28,017 nt of DNA, taken from Tubiluchus corallicola. Taxonomy: Eukaryota > Priapulida > Priapulimorpha > Priapulimorphida > Tubiluchidae. Positions 1-12,300 of this stretch are shown piece after piece. Every line of letters begins with the position of its first letter. The stretch's first letter is position 1. The DNA lies in the NCBI GenBank assembly GCA_030141605.1, contig JAQGDQ010001721.1:1-28017 (forward strand), in the 5' to 3' direction. The translations under genes were made by a program, and so were the position numbers. The notes beneath the pieces are model-generated. The model was not told the DNA's origin. It worked only from the letters and a program-made list of their open reading frames with translations, and searched no databases.

Positions 1-1947
1 AAATAAACAAGATTAAGTCACCATGGCATTGAAATGTGTCAGTGACTGAGAAAACATTTGCTAAGGTGACACGTTTACATCCATCATACATTACAATCAT
101 TTTTAACGTATCGCAAAACTTGAAACATAAACCCGGTGACTTACGAGTCACTGCCTGCTAAAGCCAAAAGATTTTCCTAACGTGTAGATGTAGCAAAATT
201 CATGCGCATGATATCATGATATTATGATATAAGATTACTTAAGAATTCTGTAAAAGGTTACGCCAACTGACAGTTATTGCTTATAAATTTCTTTTTGTCT
301 CTTCGGCTAAGAATTTTGTATAAAGCAAGAAAAACTTGTAGTTAAAGCGTCAGTAACAAAAGCAAGTTTTCCAGTATTCGTTACAGTTGCGTGAAATTGT
401 AGTCAATGTTACAACATTTTTGAAATAAGTCCCTTCTTTGTGTATTAAACACTAGCACTGACAGGCCCCATTTCAGGGGGAGCAGGGATACTTCCCCGGG
501 GCCTCACCTTCTAGGGGGGCCTCGTGCCGAGGTAACATTTTTTTTGCTTTATGCGAACATACTGCCTCCTCTTTCCCTCTCTCTCGTGCCGCACGCGCGC
601 CGTATGCCTTGTGCGGCTCGGTGCCGATGTTCAGCTGTTTTCAATTTCGGAATTTCTAACGCCGGCTTGTACGGAAGTGAGAGTACGGTATTACATATTG
701 CAAAGATGTTGTTTTTGATTTGACTATTTGACAAGTATTAGGGACTGGTCTTGAGAATAAAGCAGTTTTTCTTTCAATTGTTCTTTCCTTTAATAACTGT
801 ACAACTCCATATTTTCTCTTCGAAAATGCTTCTCCGGCATTCTAGCAGTTCAACCATGGTTCCCCGAGGGGGGCCTCACACACCCCACTTCCCCGGGCCT
901 CGCTTAGGCTGAAATAGGCCCCGAGCACAGAGATATAACTACTAAGCTATTCCTGGTTATGTTTTAATTTGTGATGACGCTGTTAAAGTGTCGGTTAACA
1001 ATTTTGGATGTGCATCATTATTTTTTGATTATGACAACAGTATTGAAGATCATTAGAAATGTAACTCAATTGTGTCTTGATGTCACGTCTTATTTGGTGT
1101 TTTTATTTTAAGAGACTGTTGGCTGGCCATTATTGGTCTTCTATATTATAATTACTTTTGTAGCAGACTTAGCTTCTTTTGTTAATCTTGCTTACAAATT
1201 CGTGCACGAGGCGCCATCTGTGGCGGGAATGTAAAGCTTTTGGTTTTGGCCAGTTTTTCAGTTTTGTTAGCTGCTAGTCACCTGTCTGTTTTATTCACCT
1301 GTGCTCTGAACAGTCAGGTTAATCCACTTTATGGGATATGTGAGACATTTATGTACTTATTACGTTGCAATAAAGCATTCAGTGGTATTAACCTCTGTTG
1401 ACAGTGTTTCTGTGATTACAACTTTATTCCCGAAATTACCTTTAGGAGTACTTTTTGTTCTCAGGTATGAGAAGTTAGGAATTTCCGTGTCCATTTCCAT
1501 GCACAGTGCTTAGGTCTTCTCTGTTTTTTAGTATTTTATTGTAAAGTGACAGATTTAGGGGGTTCGACCCACCCTTTTAGTAGTAGCAGTTACAGCACAC
1601 CAAGTGAATGTTTTCTCTGGATTATAAGCTTTAGAACGTTTACTGGTGGCTTTTAATGACTTATATCGATATGACCAGATGGTATATAAGACTCAAAGCG
1701 GTGGAATTTAAGCGTATGTAACAATTTACTAGTATGTTGGTGTGTAATTAAGAGTCAAAAGTTTGAGGGGACATAATGAGTTTTAAACTATCGAATTTGC
1801 TTGAGGAAATAGTAAGAAAAATGGTCTAGAATGCAGTAAATGACATTGGTAGCCGGGGTTCCCTAGACTCCCTAGCTGCGTTTTCGTTGGGCCCACCCTT
1901 TTTCTAAAGCCTGTGTCTGCCTCTGTTGTACTTGTTCTTTCTTCCAG
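1..1947. other. Intron or 5' flank with no recognised coding exon
   Basis: UBA6 exon 1 of the window starts at 1948 in mid-domain, so this stretch should be intron. I looked for an exon that ends just before VGCGAIG (a LxxLxxFL-like ending next to a donor) and found none. Short repeats such as atgatat near 205-232 occur. The only structured part is the G/C-rich block at 460-925. Confidence 0.5.
468..922. mobile_element. Possible non-autonomous DNA transposon with G/C-rich ends
   Basis: An otherwise AT-rich region has two G/C-rich ends. Around 463-505 lies aggccccatttcag followed by a ccccgggg-containing stretch. Around 855-922 lies a similar stretch, then ctgaaataggcccc, which is an imperfect inverted match to the left end. 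The AT-rich middle sequence contains a GCACGCGC-rich patch at 590-640. The flanks share agcac, too short for a firm target duplication. The ends resemble degenerate hAT ends. Confidence 0.35.
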
Positions 1948-2019
1948 GTTGGATGTGGAGCAATTGGTTGTGAGATGCTGAAGAATTTTGCAATGCTCGG
2001 ATTGGGCACTAAAGGTTTG
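1948..2019 (+). CDS. UBA6: UBA6 window exon 1: nucleotide-binding loop of the active adenylation domain
   Basis: This exon has 24 codons, phase 0 at both ends. It follows the acceptor cttccag and precedes the donor gtaagt. It encodes [15 protein letters not shown] and MLGLGTKGL, the GxGxxG Rossmann loop that binds ATP in the second ThiF-type domain of E1 enzymes. It begins inside the domain, so a preceding exon must encode the first strand. I could not find that exon in 1-1947. Confidence 0.92.
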
Positions 2020-5000
2020 GTAAGTTAAAGCTTGTCGTTCTACTCAGATTTTAAGTTTCAGGGATGAGAATTTTCTGTGGATACGCGGAATTCCGAGTTT
2101 TTGGAAGACCAGTAGTGCCATTTTTGTAAATCTTGTAAATTCGTTGAGAAAATTTTTACGGAGCCAATACATTATTTCACAAACTGACCGCTAGTTGGCA
2201 GGCCGTCACTTTGTTTACATCATGTACATCAGTGTAACCACATGTATATCTCTATGTATAAAAATATAGAATCAATTGTGCGAAGTTATTTGACTCAATT
2301 GCAGACAGTTTTTATATACTTTTGCATAGGAGCGGCCAGTACTTAGGCATTTTTGAGACAATTAGGTAGCATGTATCCTTGATAGTTGGGTATTTTAAAT
2401 TATGCATGAAACAAGGCAACTGATAATTTAAGTCCACTTAGAGAGGCTCTCTATGGTCACAAAATTGAAATTTGTTGCTAGCTGCAAGGGGGGCTTTGTC
2501 CCTTTGAACCCCCACGGTGGTCTACGCAGCCCCCAACCCCCCGGCCTGTTTCAGAGTTTTTTGCAATTTGTCATTCTCATCCCTGAAGTTTTACACTTCA
2601 CACGGCATTTGTGGCAGTCAGCCACTGACATCTTTGCAAGATTTGAACTCATTTGTAACTGATTAAAAACGCTGTATCTTTTTTAACCGTTCTCCATTTA
2701 GCAAACTGGGATTCTATGCTCATGTATAAGTATATATAATACAGTCATACCTCCGTTGTCAAATGTCTCCGTACTCGTATAAATCGGTTTTCGACCAGAA
2801 AATTCGAGTTGAAATTTTGTCCGCTCTCGGTGCACGGTGAGCTGAGTAGGGCAGAACATAACCGACCCCGCCCGAGAGTAGTCACACACAACATTTGAAT
2901 CGCCCAACAACTTATCTTATGTATGCCATCACACTGCTACTAACACACAAGGTTTTTCGTACAGGAATAATTATGTTTTTCTTTCTAAGTAATTCTATTA
3001 TGTTTTTCTTATCAATTATATCATATCTACTGTTTGAATAAACATTTTTGCATTATTATATTTCATTTTAGTAATACTTTACAGTTCATTTGGTGCTTGA
3101 GAATGGATTATTTGCTTTTACATTATTTCTTATGGGAATAAATGATTCGGTTCTCTACGAAATCGGTTTTCAAACACTTTTTAGGAACGAATTCTGGTCG
3201 AAAACAGAGGTACTACTGTATTAATATTTGAATATAGGAATTCGGTTCATTATTAGAGATTATCTTTCAAAATGAGGTACTGAAGCTGGCAGAAATATAT
3301 TAGCCATTTTTGGGCATGATCTTGTCTGGTCTGAATTTGGTAAATAACCGGACAGTATGGTACGTAGTGACCACTCAGCCATGGATCCTACCTATAAGTA
3401 AGCTGTTTCTGTCAACAATTTCATTTATGGCATTTATGGTCTGAATTCGGTAAATCACTGGGCAGTATGGCACATACATAGTGACCACTCAGCCATGGAT
3501 CCTACCTATAAGTAAGCTGTTTTTGTCAACAATTTCATTTATGTCATATGTTGGACATTAAATGGACAGTCACAATTGTGTTTACCTGTAGGTCACTATT
3601 ACTGACCATGACCTGATCGAGAAGTCCAACCTGAATCGACAGTTTCTCTTTCGTTCAGAGCACATACAGGTATGGAAACACTTTCTCATCTTTATGCTGT
3701 TTTTGTGAGTGCTGTATTTTTGGATAAACTTCTAAACTTCTTTTGTTTTTTGAACAGGTTTTTTGTTCGTAACTTTTTTTATTTATGCACTTGCAAACCA
3801 AAACCGTCCATAAGTCGGCTGTCGCTTATTGTACCGAGTACGCTATCGTAGTATTATGTGATGCATTTAATTGTCAGTCTACAGTAAAGTACTGAATTAG
3901 TCTATGCTGCCATCTACAGTCGTTCTTTTACTCTAATTGTACAAAGTTTGTTAGAGATTGATTTTTGTTTCTAAATATTGTTTCCTTTTGTTTTGATTGA
4001 GATATTCATTATTCAGAGTAATTAGGTTGTTAATTTCATGCTTTAATTCTGGTTCTAACTCTCTTATTCAAATTTAAATAGAGAAAAATTATAACATTAT
4101 AACACAGCTTTCTGTAAACCAGTAATCTTTATTCTGCTATCAAAGAAGCCAAGTAGACTTTGATTTTGGTTTAACTAGTAGTCTGTAGAGTATAGGTGAC
4201 TTTTCCTTTTATGGTCTGTATGCATGAATTTAATGTACCTTCCAATAGGAACTTGTATGTCTGGTCATGTGATTAGAGCTTTATTCTCTCAGGCGTGCAA
4301 GTTTTTATGGCAACGAAACAAGTTATACAGTTATTCTACATTCCACAATCATCTGTGAACATTGTATACGTTTTACAATAAAAATGATTGCAAATTTCTA
4401 CTGGCATAGTTAAAACTATGTTATGATGCTTCAAAGTAGAATGCACCAAAATTTTGGTCAAATGTAAATTTTTCGTATTTTATAAAAACCAACAGTAAAT
4501 ATATTGGACTTTCGTATTCTAGCATTAGATTATCAAGAAAGTGCTCAAAAACACTAAAAATTTAATTTTATAACTCCTTACCCACTTTTCTGTCTAAAAA
4601 CTATTAATTAAACTAAATTAATTGCACAAAATTTTAATTAAACTGCAGCTAAATTGCTTGCTGCTTCAAACGTTTTAATGATACGGAATGTGTGTGGTTG
4701 AAGTGCTGAATTATTCGAATCTATAATTTTAGGTTCGAATCGAATTTGAACTAAAAAACTCGTTCGAATCGAATTCGAACGTTCGATGCTCGCCCTACTG
4801 TCATTATAAAATTAATGAAATTAACAAAATTATTTAAATTAACTGCAAATTAGATATTAAATTGGAACAAACAAACAAGATAGCTTTACAAGCTTATATG
4901 CCCAACTGACATGATCTTAGAAGATCGTAACCAGTTTTTTTTTCGTTTCAGAAATCTAAAAGCGTTGTATCTGGACTCGCCGCGCAACAGATCAACCCCC

Positions 5001-6306
5001 AGTTGCAAATCTTAGCTCAACAGCACAAAGGTAGACAAGTTAGGTCCGCACGTGTTTTACGTTATCGGTCGACTATTGATTTTGTATCATAAAATCGGCA
5101 AAAGATTACAGATAGAACAAGATTAGTCGCTGATGAATTCCAGTCAATCATCTTGCACCCATGTTGTGTAACCGCCCTCTTTCTGTAGATTTCGTAAAAA
5201 CTTTTATTTTTTTCTCATTTTTTGAGCGGCAGTCTTAGTATTGTTATACGTGAATTCATTGCAAGGTTATTACAGTCAACCTCGGATATAAGGGATGCCT
5301 CCGGACCCGCAAAAATCATCCGCTATATCCGATGTCCCTTATAGTTGAAGTTGAGTCAGACCGAGGATGTATCTAGACCTGTATTTTTCTTTACTTTTTC
5401 ATAGCGTCCCTTGTATGCAAGGTAATTTACCCGGTTTCTATTACGCAGGACTTGAATATATCGTCCCTTATAACCGAATGTCTCTTATAAGCGAGTACCT
5501 TATATATGAAGATTTTTACATAGGAAAAATGTTACAAAAAATCGGGACCGGTGTTGGTGATCTCTTATAAACGAGTGTCCCTTATAAGGGATTACCTTAT
5601 ACCCAAGATTGACTGTACTATGTTTTTTTTTCACAAGCTATCCGAGTACCTTACACACGAAGATTTTTACATAGGAAAAACGTTACGAAAAATCGAGTAC
5701 CGAGGTTGAGTGTATGTAAAAAAATTCTGTAGGAAATAATAATCTTACTGTTTCTTTTTGTAGTTTGTCCTCAAATGGAACATATTTATTCAGACGAGTT
5801 CTTCAGAAATCAGGAACTTTTGATAAATGCTGTTGACAACGTGGACGCACGGCGATACATGGACAGGTAACTAAATAGTGACCAGGTAGACAGAGCCAGA
5901 TTATGACCTTTTAGGAACCTTGGCTACCTAAAATATAGGGCCCTCACACGGTGCTGCCCTCTATCTGGACAGGTAATTAATCAATGACCAGGTAGACAGA
6001 GTCGAATTATGACCTTTTACGAACCTTGGCTACTGAAAATATAGGGCCCCTCACAAGGTGCTGCCCTCTATCTGGACAGGTAATTAAACAATGACCAGGT
6101 AGACAGAGTCGGATTATGACCTTTTACGAACCTTGACTACTGAAAATATAGGGCCCCTCACAAGGTGCTGCCCTCTATCTTGTCTTCACCCCTCTTGAGT
6201 ATTTTTTACTCCTGATATATTTTAACGACATTTACATAGTGAAAAACTTATTGTAAATTCTTTTAATAAACTGGAATAGCTTTTGTTTGTCAATTTTTAT
6301 TTATTT

Positions 6307-6385
<79 letters not shown>

Positions 6386-9300
6386 TCACATGCAGTACAA
6401 TATAATGACATTAAGCACACAGTGACATCAAAATTATTACATCTACTGTATTAAATTGTTATGTTTCATACACTATCGTTATCATAAAAGATTAATTGTA
6501 CTGCAGTGGGCTAGAGAAGCAAAGGCTTGTATAAGCCCACTGTCATGTGAACCCGATAAAAAAAGAATGGATGAGTGAACAAAAAAAAGAACTGGGAAAA
6601 AGGTTAGATCACACAGGAAGGGTAGAAGGATGTGTTAGTGGAAATTGTAGGAAGAAAGATAATAGATTGCGCTATGTTGACATCAGCTCTAAAGATTTAT
6701 CAATGATGCCTTGTTTTGCATAATCTGTACCAGGATTGTGGTATGACTGTGGTATTAACAATAAAATATTCTTGAAGAAATACAACTATTTTACCATTTA
6801 TTGCAAACCAAATTAGCACATATTTTAATACAACCGTAGTGGAAAAATGAATTCTTTACCAAATGTTATAAAAGCTTGCGGATAGCATATTTTAAGGATA
6901 GCAGACTAGGTGACTTTATAGTCTTTTCGCTATCCTTTCTCTAGTTCTAGATCTATCTATACATACAACTTATTAGAGATTCTTTTATTAATCATGTTTT
7001 ATTGTAACACTATAAAGAGATAAATAAATTGAAATTGAATGGAATTGAAAATTGAGGGCCTTCAAGATTGAGGACCTACAGCCTATGCTAACTTATCGGA
7101 TAATCCGACCCTACGGGTAGATAACTAATCGGCAGGCGTTAAAACATAATTAATTATGTGCCTTAAAGCAAAACCCAAGTTTCTCGGCAAGTTGAGCTTA
7201 TTTCAATATTTGGGGGAAAATGTTAGAAAGTTTCAGCAACAAAATTGTGATAAGCATCTCGTGTAATTAGTAAAATTAATGTAAAGTCGCCGACACTTCA
7301 CGCTTGGGCGTGCTTATTTTAGACGAAAATGATGTCATCCGGGATCCGTGCAGTATAAACACTTATCCCGCCAGGTGCTTCAGAATCTTTTTTTAACTTG
7401 CAGGGCGAATTCTATAAACTAAGTAACCCATTCGCTACTTACTATATGCTCGCAAGTTTATATGCGTATCTAAAAGTCAAGAAAAATCTGTAAATTAATT
7501 GTTTACACAATTAATGGTAATTACTTATATTTTTAAGGTGTAATCCTGTAGATTAAAGCAATGTAACCATTTAGATTTGATCATAATTGATGGAATGACT
7601 AATTTTTGGTTAAACACAACATTAGAATAACAGACCTTTTAAGCAAACTGTAGAAATTTCTCAACGCGTACCTTCACACAGCTTGCTTTCACGGTATTCA
7701 CGCTGCTCAGCATACGTCAACTTACATTATTTTTTATTAAATGTGCCGGCATCAACATTCGTTTGGCGGGAGATAAGAAATATTTAAATTTCTTTTACAA
7801 TTTTAAGCAAAGGATTCTATGCGCATATTTTGTATTGTAATTTGAATATTTTTAATTCTGCATTAAAATGCAATAAATGTTGTTCGAGGGTTAGTTCTTC
7901 CTTTAACTGTGACTTTGTATCTCAAGTAAGCTGATCTCTAATTTGTATAATGGACAGAAGATATTTTTGTTAAATTACAGTCGCTGTATCACGAACCTGC
8001 GTCCATTAATAGACTCTGGGACCCTGGGCAGTAAAGGTCACGTGCAGGTCATCGTGCCCCACCTCACAGAATCGTACACTAGTCAGCAGGATCCCGTAGA
8101 ACACGACATTCCGTATTGCACCGTAAAATCATTTCCAGCCGTGACGGAGCACACCATACAATGGGCTCGCGACAAGGTAACGGTTATTTCTTGCTTATAT
8201 TTTTTCATACTTATCACTCCATCTAAAGATCAGTGGCTTGTTTGTGATAAAGAGCTACAGTAGAAAACTGAATACGTATGAATGTAGGTCTAGAAAATAT
8301 GATTTTTTATAGGTGATCTACTAAAGCAAGACAAGGCCGAATTGTAACTGTGGATTTCGATTTTAGTCTGTTGAACACTTTTTGTTGCACTGCCCATTGT
8401 ATCAACAAACCATGGTTGTTATATTTGATAAGCTAAATGAAATACTTCTGCCCGAAAACCTTAATATAGCTGCCTTAGGAAATAATGATCTCTTGAAGTT
8501 GTTATTATTCGGAAAAGGTGAATTTAACTATGTTGCTAACTGTAAAATATTCCAATGTATACATGACTTTATATTACGTACTAAACGCTTCCAGTAGTTT
8601 CTATCTGATATGAAATGCATCATTCTTAAATATTCGTACATTAATATTTACTAACCGTCAGTTTTTACTAATGTCTAATGTAATATTGTAGTAAAACTTG
8701 TCAGCTTGTGTAGTTATAGTCTATTCTTACTGTAAATGTTACTAATGTCTAATGTAATCTTGTAGTAAAACTTGTCAGCTTGTGTAGTTATGGTCTATTC
8801 TTACTGTAAATGTTACTAATGTCTAATGTAATCTTGTAGTAAAACTTGTCAGCTTGTGTAGTTATGGTCTATTCTTACTGTAAATGTTACTAATGTCTAA
8901 TGTAATCTTGTAGTAAAACTTGTCAGCTTGTGTAGTTACAGTCAATTCTTACTGTAAATGTTCTTGTAAATAGTGTATAAAGTCTGTTGTGGTGAGGATC
9001 CTAAATCATGTTGTTCAAACTGTCTGATCCAATCCTATAATAAATTATGTTTAAACTGAAGCAAAACAAAGAATATGATTTCATTTCTCATGAAACAGGT
9101 GAAGTTGTAGTTAGTAGGAATGCAATTTTCTAGTAGTTGAGAATTCCACATATAAGCAGCCCGAGAGAAAAAGTAGGATTTATAAGCAGTTGTTTTGCAT
9201 TTAGAAATTTCCAATGGAAACTCCACTTCATTTCGTGCGTAAATTGATTATTTTTATTGATTGATTGATTATTGATTATTTTGTCAATTTGTATGATCAT

Positions 9301-12300
9301 TTAATAGACACTAGATGTGTCAAAATATTAGCAAAGATGTAATACTTTTTGGGAGTATCTGTTTGTGTCACTTTCTTACGCTTGAAATGACTTAAAGATT
9401 TACAGAAGTATTATTGCCTTTGGCATGCATGATTTTGCATAAACAATTTGATATGTTAGTAACAGTACTGGCCACTGGGGGGGGGAGGCAGTCCAGCCCA
9501 ACTCAGTGCCGGTCCCAAGTCCGGATAAATAGGGAGGGTTAGGGTCAGGAAGGGCATCCGCCTGTAAAAACTGCGCCAAAACCTTCTATGAATGAGTCGG
9601 TGAGACTTAAAGGGAAAGTCCACAAAGAAGTGGTCAGACCCGCTCTAATCTATGGGCTGGAAGCAGCTTCTCTAAAGAAGACCGAAGAGAAGAAAATGGG
9701 TGTGGTGGAGATGAGGATGTTGAGATGGATGGTGGGAATAACAAGAAGAGATAAAATTAGAAATAATAATATCAGAGGAACAGTAAAAGTAGTGGAAGCC
9801 TCGCAAGATTACGATGGTATGGACACCTGAAAAGAAGAGTCGGTGAAGATCATGTGGGAAGGGAAGACATAAATGAAGAGATGGTCAACAACAGGAATGC
9901 GTGGAGAAGACTCATTCACAACGGCGACCCCGAATAGGGAAAAGCTGGGAAGAAGAAGAAGTAACAGTAAAACTAACAGAGCCTGCGCTTTCAAAAAAAT
10001 TATCCGTAATATCCATGTAGTTATTAACTTTATTATTTTTTGTTTTCAGTTCTTTTTGGATAATTTGTATCATTTATACTGTTTTTATTATTATATTTTT
10101 CTTATTTGTTTTTGTTTTTGTTATCTGCAGCATCACCGTTAATTTTTAATATGCTAATCTATTTATAAGAAAGGGCAGGAGACTAGATGACTCTATGGTC
10201 CTTCCCTGCCCTGCTCCATGATTATAATTACTTAATATTTAAAAAAACTTTTGATGTTAAACTAATTGGAGAAAATAAATGTTCTATGTCTATGTCTTAT
10301 GTGCTTTCCCAAATTCATTAAAAAAACATTTTTTTATTTTTTAATTCATAGACATTTCGTACCCACTTGGAATTACGGAATATTTTGCTTTGCCACTACA
10401 GATTTCGGTTTGGCTTCGTATTGCTCAGTTTTTTTTTTGTTTCAGTTTGAGAGCTCGTTTTGTATGAAACCAGCCCTGTTTAATCAATTTTGGAGGGACA
10501 CCTCTCCGTCCAAGCTGTTCGAGCGGTTACGACGGGGCGAGACTGTGAATAATTTAACGCAAGCGCTAAAGATTACCTTATGCCGTCCGTCCACCTGGGC
10601 TGATTGCGTCACTGTAGCCAGATTAAAGTTTGAAAAATACTTTAATCACAAGGTAGGATTTTAAAGTTGGAAAACTAATTTAGTGATATGAACTATTACA
10701 GTCAACCTCGGATATAAGGGACACCTCGGGACCAGAAAAAACCGTCCCTTATATCCGATGTCTCTTATAGCCAAAGTTGAGTCAGACCGAGGGTGTATCT
10801 AGACCTGCACTTTTCTGTTCTTTTACCCATATTTTTATACAGATTTTTCATTATTTACAAATTTTATGCAGATATATTAATCAGAATTTGTATAATGCGT
10901 ATTAATCTCAGTGTATATTAACTGTTTTGTACTTGTTGAAGGATAATAAAATGGTAATTAATATTTTTTTCTTAATTTTACCAACAAACATGTTATGCTT
11001 AAATTTTTTATACACTATATACGTGGTAATTTGTTTGTTCACTGTTTTTATGCATTGCTCTTTTAATAACGGTTTGGTATTTGCCATATACAGTCAACCC
11101 TCATTAAACCGGACTAATTGGGGTGGGTGGTCCGGTTTAGCCGATTGTCCGATTTATCCGATATGCCTATATATGGTCTATATTATACAGGAATAATCAC
11201 CTTAGTAAGGCTTATATCATTGCACCATATACTGTGCACTATATACTATACTGTATATTACTTTAACATAGTTAACCTGTGAGGATAAAGAAATTATTGT
11301 ACAGTTTGAATAATAAAAAAGTACAGTATACGTATATCGTGGTGAGTTGGTAGGCCGTGTTGTGTTTAGCGCTCCGGCTCGGTCGAAAATCGGTCAGTTT
11401 CCTTTACCACGGTCGACGTCCGTCTGATCCGATATCCGGGCTAACGGGGTCCGGTTTAACGAGGGTGGACTGTACTTATACAAATGATTGTCCTAATTAA
11501 ATATATTAAACGTTTTACGAAGTAGATGACTTATACAAAACATTTACTGCTGTGGTTTCCGTCTTGCACGATTTTTCTGTTCGTTAAACTTCCTAATCAT
11601 GAGTTTTCTTAAACTTTGCAGGCAAAAAATTTGCTGCACTGCTTCCCTTTGGACACGAAACTAAAAGACGGAAGTTTGTTCTGGCAGAGTCCGAGGCGAC
11701 CGCCCATTCCCCTGGAGTTCGACCCGAACAACGCAGCGTAAGTCAAAATGAGAGCTTAGCTAAGTCTTCCAAAAGAACTGTGTTAGTGAAAACAGTGTTG
11801 TTGGACAGTGGTAACAATTATCTTAATGCAATCATTAATGGAAACCAGTATAGAGAAAGGTGACAGGTATGTTTAAGGTGCAACAACTGGTGACAAGAAA
11901 AGGTGACAGGTGTGTTTAAGGTGCAGGAACTGGTGACAAGAAAAGGTGACAGGTGTGTTTAAGGTGCAGGAACTGGTGACAAGAAAAGGTGACAGGTGTG
12001 TTTAAGGTGCAGGAACTGGTGACAAGAAAAGGTGACAAGTGTGTTTAAAGCACAAGAACTGGTGACAAGAAAAGGTGACAAGTGTGTTTAAAGCACAAGA
12101 ACTGGTGACAAGAAAAGGTGACAGGTGTGTTTAAGGTGCAAGAACTGGTGACAAGAAAAGGTGACACGTGTGTTTAAGGTGCAACAACTGGTGACAAGAA
12201 AAGGTGACAAGTGTGTTTAAAGCACAAGAACTGGTGACAAGAAAAGGTGACAAGTGTGTTTAAAGCACAAGAACTGGTGACAAGAAAAGGTGACAAGTGT

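Noticed and set aside
549-734. A small minus-strand gene
   Set aside because: It lies in the G/C-rich possible MITE, is low in complexity (RERERGG) and has no recognisable motif.
1331-1513. An upstream UBA6 exon before 1948
   Set aside because: The frame has no similarity to the E1 segment expected before VGCGAIG and no suitable donor.
7943-8263. A separate 106-codon gene
   Set aside because: It is UBA6 exon 5 plus open intron on both sides.
10266-10664. A separate 132-codon gene
   Set aside because: Only 10446-10652 matches E1; the upstream part is T-rich intron that happens to stay open, and the last codons are beyond the donor.
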